This document shows, one piece after another, positions 5,345-8,217 of a stretch of DNA of 8,217 bases. Within the stretch, counting starts at the first letter, position 1. Every line of letters starts with the position of its first letter. The translations under genes and the position numbers were made by a program. The stretch covers positions 1 through 8,217 of the forward strand of contig NZ_DGDC01000008.1 in NCBI RefSeq assembly GCF_002385225.1, written 5' to 3'. This DNA comes from Psychrobacter sp. UBA3962. Lineage in GTDB: Bacteria; Pseudomonadota; Gammaproteobacteria; Pseudomonadales; Moraxellaceae. The notes under the pieces are model-generated. The model made no database searches and was not told the DNA's origin. It worked only from the letters and a program-made list of their open reading frames with translations.

Positions 5345-6823
5345 ATGAACACCTTTCCCCTATTTTTTAAATTGACCAATCAACCCGTGCTAATTGTCGG
5401 TGGTGGCGAAGTCGCTCAGCGTAAAGCGGACTTGTTATCTCGTGCTGGCGCGCACATTACCATTTTAGCACCCCATATTAGCGAAGAAATAAAACAACTA
5501 CTGTCCGATGACAAACACAGCTTAATCACAGAACAATATGATAAAAAGTATTTAACGGGTAAGCGTATCGTTATCGCCGGTACAGATGATGAAGCGTTAA
5601 ACCATCAAGTACATGCTGATTGCCAAGCCTTGAATATCCCCGTCAATGTGGTTGACACCCCGCCCCTATGTGACTTTATCTTCCCCGCCATTGTCGATAG
5701 GAATCCCATTGTCATTGGCATTTCTTCAAATGGCAAAGCCCCAGTGCTGGCCCGCCTAACCCGTGCTCGTTTAGAGACCCTAATCCCACAAGGTTATGGC
5801 AAACTAGCTAAACTGGCTGGTGATATGCGTGATGAAGTTAAATCAAAAATACCAACGCTAACCGGACGCCGTCAGTTTTGGGAAAAAGCGTTTGAAGGTA
5901 AGGTCAGCGAGCTGATGTTTGCTGGACGTGAAGCCGATGCCGAACAAGCGTTAAAACAAGACTTAGCAGCCACGCACAGTCGACTGTTAAAGCAAAAAGA
6001 TGATAATGGCTCGGACACAGATTTAGACACACAGACCAATATTGGTGAAGTGTATATTGTTGGTGCTGGTCCAGGTGACCCCGAGTTACTGACCTTTAAA
6101 GCACTACGCTTAATGCAGCAAGCTGACATTGTTTATCACGATGCTCTAGTGTCTGATGCAGTACTTGATCTGTGTCGCCGTGATGCTGATAAAGTATTTG
6201 TCGGTAAAAAACGCAGCAATCATGCCGTAGCGCAACAAGGTATCAACCAATTGATGATTGATGCTGCCAAATCAGGCAAGCGTGTGGTGCGTCTCAAAGG
6301 CGGCGACCCTTTTGTGTTTGGCCGTGGCGGTGAAGAAATACAAGCCTTACGTGCTGCTGGTATTCCCTATCAAGTAGTTCCTGGTATTACCGCTGCTGGA
6401 GCTGCTTCTTGTTATACTGGGATTCCGCTGACCCACCGTGATCATGCTCAATCGGTACGCTTTGTGACTGGATTTTTAAAGTCAGGTGAGCCCAATACCG
6501 GCTTTGCTGCTTTGACCAATCCTGAAGAAACAGTAGTCTTCTATATGGGACTGCATTCGATTGAGCGATTGACCAAGGGTCTGATGGATGCAGGACGAGA
6601 TCCCAATACGCCAATTGCGATTATCTCTCAGGCCAGTTTACCGACGCAGCAAGTGATGACTGGGACTCTACAAGACATCGTTGCCAAACATGAGGCAAAT
6701 CCACTACCGACCCCTGCCCTATTGATTGTCGGTGCAGTGGCTCAACTGCATAATGAGCTGGCTTGGTTTGGAGCAAACATTGTGGACACCGACCAACAGG
6801 CGCATGCGCTAAATATGGTCTAA
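5345..6823 (+). CDS. cysG: Siroheme synthase CysG: uroporphyrinogen-III C-methyltransferase / precorrin-2 dehydrogenase / sirohydrochlorin ferrochelatase
   Basis: A trifunctional cytoplasmic enzyme that makes siroheme, the cofactor of CysI, from uroporphyrinogen III. The N-terminal dehydrogenase/chelatase half begins with a Rossmann fold, VLIVGGGEVAQRKA (15-28), and carries D104 (NVVDTP) and S128 (SSNG), at the same numbers as the catalytic aspartate and phosphorylated serine of E. coli CysG. The methyltransferase half starts at GEVYIVGAGPGD (234-245). D266 and K288 align with E. coli D248 and K270, followed by RLKGGDPFVFGRGGEE around 319-322 and GIPLTHRDHAQSVRFVTG. At 492 residues it is about 35 longer than the E. 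coli enzyme, owing to a longer acidic linker (about 218-232) and an extra C-terminal tail after the usual end. The start aligns with E. coli despite a weak ribosome site. It is transcribed alone, with its own terminator and a possible operator upstream. Confidence 0.97.
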   Translation: MNTFPLFFKLTNQPVLIVGGGEVAQRKADLLSRAGAHITILAPHISEEIKQLLSDDKHSLITEQYDKKYLTGKRIVIAGTDDEALNHQVHADCQALNIPVNVVDTPPLCDFIFPAIVDRNPIVIGISSNGKAPVLARLTRARLETLIPQGYGKLAKLAGDMRDEVKSKIPTLTGRRQFWEKAFEGKVSELMFAGREADAEQALKQDLAATHSRLLKQKDDNGSDTDLDTQTNIGEVYIVGAGPGDPELLTFKALRLMQQADIVYHDALVSDAVLDLCRRDADKVFVGKKRSNHAVAQQGINQLMIDAAKSGKRVVRLKGGDPFVFGRGGEEIQALRAAGIPYQVVPGITAAGAASCYTGIPLTHRDHAQSVRFVTGFLKSGEPNTGFAALTNPEETVVFYMGLHSIERLTKGLMDAGRDPNTPIAIISQASLPTQQVMTGTLQDIVAKHEANPLPTPALLIVGAVAQLHNELAWFGANIVDTDQQAHALNMV

Positions 6824-6854
6824 GGCTTTAGGTTAAGCTTCTTTAATTTAAGCC

Positions 6855-6890
6855 AAAGGGTTTTATCTGTCGTGGATAAAATCCTTTTTT
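6855..6890 (+). terminator. Intrinsic terminator of cysG
   Basis: The sequence at 6855-6867 pairs with 6875-6887 to give a 13-bp stem with one G-T pair (6860/6882) and a 7-base loop, followed by further T residues to 6890. It begins 31 bases after the cysG stop codon. Confidence 0.88.
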
Positions 6891-6935
6891 ATTGCTGTTT
6901 TATAGGATAGATAAGCTTTGAAAACTGGATTCAAA

Positions 6936-7132
6936 ATGAACGAAATAGAATTAAGCTTACCTATGAAGCATGCTAGATTTGTCTTACAAGCCATTGACTT
7001 CAGGCTTGAGACTTGGAAAAATCTGTAGAATCTGGTGAGCTAGATGAAGATGAGATTTCTGATATAAACAACGATAGTAGGCTACTCCAAGGTGTACGAG
7101 ATGAGCTTGAAATGAAGTTAGCCGCCTATTAG
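6936..7132 (+). pseudogene. Small hypothetical gene broken by a one-base frameshift
   Basis: From ATG 6936 a frame reads MNEIELSLPMKHARFVLQAI and onward, then stops at TAG 7026-7028 after 30 codons. A second frame open from TTG 7013 to TAG 7130-7132 reads LEKSVESGELDEDEISDIN and onward to a C-terminus ending ELEMKLAAY. Restoring one T in ACTTGG at 7011-7016 joins them into a 65-residue acidic, helix-rich protein with natural composition throughout. No family is recognised. There is a weak ribosome site (TGGA, 6926-6929). The second part alone, starting at TTG, is a less likely gene because no ribosome site is apparent. The break could be genuine decay, programmed slippage, or a sequencing error in this A/T-rich stretch. 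Confidence 0.5.
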
Positions 7133-7515
7133 GCCCATGTTTTAAAACAATCGTCACTTAGTCGATAAATTTATGCTTATGAGCTGCCAGTCGATTAGAT
7201 TTTAATGCGCTAGACGGTTTATTACCCAGTTACAGGCGACACTTGGATAGTTCTGCTGATGCTTTGATAAATATACTTATTTCCATACTTTTTAATATTT
7301 CAACAAACAATAGTAATACAGCTTTTTTCATTAATAAAATATATAGAAAGTAAAAGCCAATTCGTTAATAAAACTCATTGGCTTTAAAGTATCTTAAAGG
7401 GGATCTCACACAAACAAACTAAGCTCGGAATGCAAGATTATTGATAAGCACTTAAATGAAACGTATTTGGAACAACTAATAGTGTTAAATTTCCCACCGT
7501 TTATTAGCTATTATC
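7133..7515. other. A+T-rich region without a convincing gene
   Basis: About 380 bp with no supported coding region. It holds one hairpin (7353-7385) and, on the minus strand, a 43-codon stretch from ATG 7286 to TAA 7158 interrupted by an in-frame TAA at 7230-7232. The part after that stop reads like a basic protein tail (SNRLAAHKHKFID). I regard it as noncoding or decayed sequence. Nothing resembling a tRNA, CRISPR repeat or transposon end was seen. Confidence 0.5.
7353..7385 (-). terminator. Weak hairpin downstream of the TM2 gene
   Basis: AAAGCCAAT (7353-7361) pairs perfectly with ATTGGCTTT (7377-7385) around a 15-base loop. On the minus strand it is followed by TTTTACTTTC, a poor T-run. 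It lies about 130 bases past the TM2 stop codon, so it could end that transcript, but the large loop and short T-run make this uncertain. Confidence 0.4.
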
Positions 7516-7863
7516 CTATCTATGTCCATATTTTCTAACAAACTCTTCATCTGACATAACTAAAAATAATATACCTTCTACAAATGCCACTATTGCAGGT
7601 ATAAACGTCCAAAAGAAAAGAAGATAGATAACGCCCCACCCTATTTGACCTAAATAAAATTTATGTACTCCAATCCCCCCTACAAGTAGGGCTAGTACTC
7701 CTGCAGCCACTTTATTTTTACCATTAGGTGCTTGTGTGCTACTACTTTTTTGTCTGACACCACATTTAGGACATATTTCCGCTTTACTACTTATTACCTC
7801 GCCACAGTCACTACAAAACATTTCTCCTTCACTTTTAACTCTATTCTGCAGTTTGTTATCCAT
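7516..7863 (-). CDS. Zinc-ribbon and TM2 domain membrane protein
   Basis: A 115-residue inner-membrane protein of unknown function. An N-terminal zinc ribbon has Cys-x2-Cys-x10-Cys-x2-Cys (C17, C20, C31, C34) and is followed by a polar Ser/Asn-rich linker (about 38-50). The TM2 domain follows: a first hydrophobic helix at about 52-66, the hallmark GVHKFYLG turn at 65-72, and a second helix at about 76-103 including PAIVAFVEGILFLV, ending in the typical SDEEF (104-108). The start at 7863 is supported by AAGGAG (7876-7871) seven bases upstream on the minus strand; Met15 is a possible but unsupported alternative. It follows the OB-fold gene on the same strand by 39 bases, so the two are probably co-transcribed. 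Family members occur widely and have no agreed biochemical role. Codon use and base composition are more A+T-rich than in the cys genes, consistent with accessory DNA. Confidence 0.88.
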   Translation of the reverse strand: MDNKLQNRVKSEGEMFCSDCGEVISSKAEICPKCGVRQKSSSTQAPNGKNKVAAGVLALLVGGIGVHKFYLGQIGWGVIYLLFFWTFIPAIVAFVEGILFLVMSDEEFVRKYGHR

Positions 7864-7902
7864 AACGGCACTCCTTACTTTTAGTAGAACTATTTAAAAA
7901 TT

Positions 7903-8217
7903 TTATTGGAAGACACAGTCATCCATCATCGGAAAACCCATTATCTCCCCCGCACCACGACACAATACTGTAATCTCCTGACCTTTACTCAAAGTTGCAG
8001 CTGTATTAGTAAAGTTGCTATCGCCTTCGGCTGAAACAGTTTCTAAAAAGCCTCCTGCAGTAATCTCTACTACAGCTTCATCTACGAAATCACTATTAAT
8101 ACTTTCGACAGTTCCAGTTACTTTTAAAAGCTTACCTTTATACTTATTATCAGCCGCTATTTCATTGGAGTCGTAGTCTCTATATATCTGTTGTGGGGGT
8201 AATCACCCCGAAAAATA
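7903..8217 (-). CDS. OB-fold (tRNA_anti-like) family protein, 5' end off-window or frameshifted
   Basis: From 8202 down to the TAA at 7905-7903 there are 99 open codons reading as the tRNA_anti-like OB-fold family: IYRDYDSNEIAADNKYKGK, then LLKVTGTVESI, a middle strand region, and a C-terminal LSKGQEITVLCRGAGE plus MMDDCVFQ. Two cysteines near the end (81 and 96 of the open frame) are likely a disulfide, which fits the periplasmic or lipoprotein location usual for the family. No start codon exists in this stretch before the core, and the frame meets TGA (8205-8203) upstream. Removing one base from the homopolymer G8195-8199 would join the core to another frame reading FFGVITP to the window edge, which resembles the end of a hydrophobic leader. 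So the gene is either frameshifted there or misread. It lies 39 bases upstream of the TM2 gene and is probably in the same transcript. Confidence 0.72.
8196..8209. repeat. GGGGT/ACCCC-type dyad at the OB-fold gene's frame break
   Basis: GGGGTAATCACCCC forms a 5-bp G/C-rich hairpin with a 4-base loop. It overlaps a run of five G (8195-8199). Such a homopolymer next to a hairpin is prone to slippage in replication and sequencing, and it coincides with the stop codon that interrupts the OB-fold reading frame. Confidence 0.5.

Noticed and set aside
5872..6614. Minus-strand open frames within cysG
   Set aside because: They are antisense to conserved cysG sequence and show no independent coding evidence.
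7495..7515. Intrinsic terminator directly after the TM2 gene
   Set aside because: Only a 6-bp CTAATA/TATTAG pairing with a 20-base loop and no T-run is present.

Overview
The window looks like a chromosomal segment from a gammaproteobacterium of the Moraxellaceae, most likely Psychrobacter. This rests on the gene content and order, the protein flavour (Pseudomonas/Acinetobacter-type CysI followed by a DUF934 protein), and moderately A+T-rich intergenic DNA around coding DNA of middling GC. No taxonomic search was possible, so the genus is an inference.

Positions 1-6823 are almost entirely an assimilatory sulfate reduction locus. A single-polypeptide ATP sulfurylase (sat) is on the minus strand. 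It is divergent, across a 257-bp regulatory gap, from a plus-strand set: cysI (sulfite reductase hemoprotein), a DUF934 gene whose start overlaps the cysI stop, and 85 bp later a cysH-type reductase. A strong, apparently bidirectional terminator closes this unit. A small four-helix membrane protein of unknown function follows on the minus strand, divergent from cysG (trifunctional siroheme synthase), which has its own terminator. The genes form a pathway: Sat turns sulfate into APS, CysH reduces the activated sulfate to sulfite, CysI reduces sulfite to sulfide, and CysG makes the siroheme that CysI needs. APS kinase (cysC), a CysJ-like flavoprotein and cysB are not in the window.

Positions 6891-8217 are different: more A+T-rich, sparsely coding and partly decayed. 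They contain a small broken gene (one-base frameshift), about 380 bp with no convincing gene, and a minus-strand pair. That pair is an OB-fold (tRNA_anti-like) protein, whose 5' end runs into a stop codon at a G/C homopolymer near the window edge, followed by a zinc-ribbon/TM2 membrane protein. This end looks like accessory DNA.

I found no CRISPR array, phage module or complete mobile element. The points most worth a second look are: the short, single-cysteine CysH; a tandem dyad repeat placed like an activator site upstream of cysG; the DUF934 partner of CysI; the two frameshift sites in the right-hand region; and a possible insertion-sequence end at the left edge.
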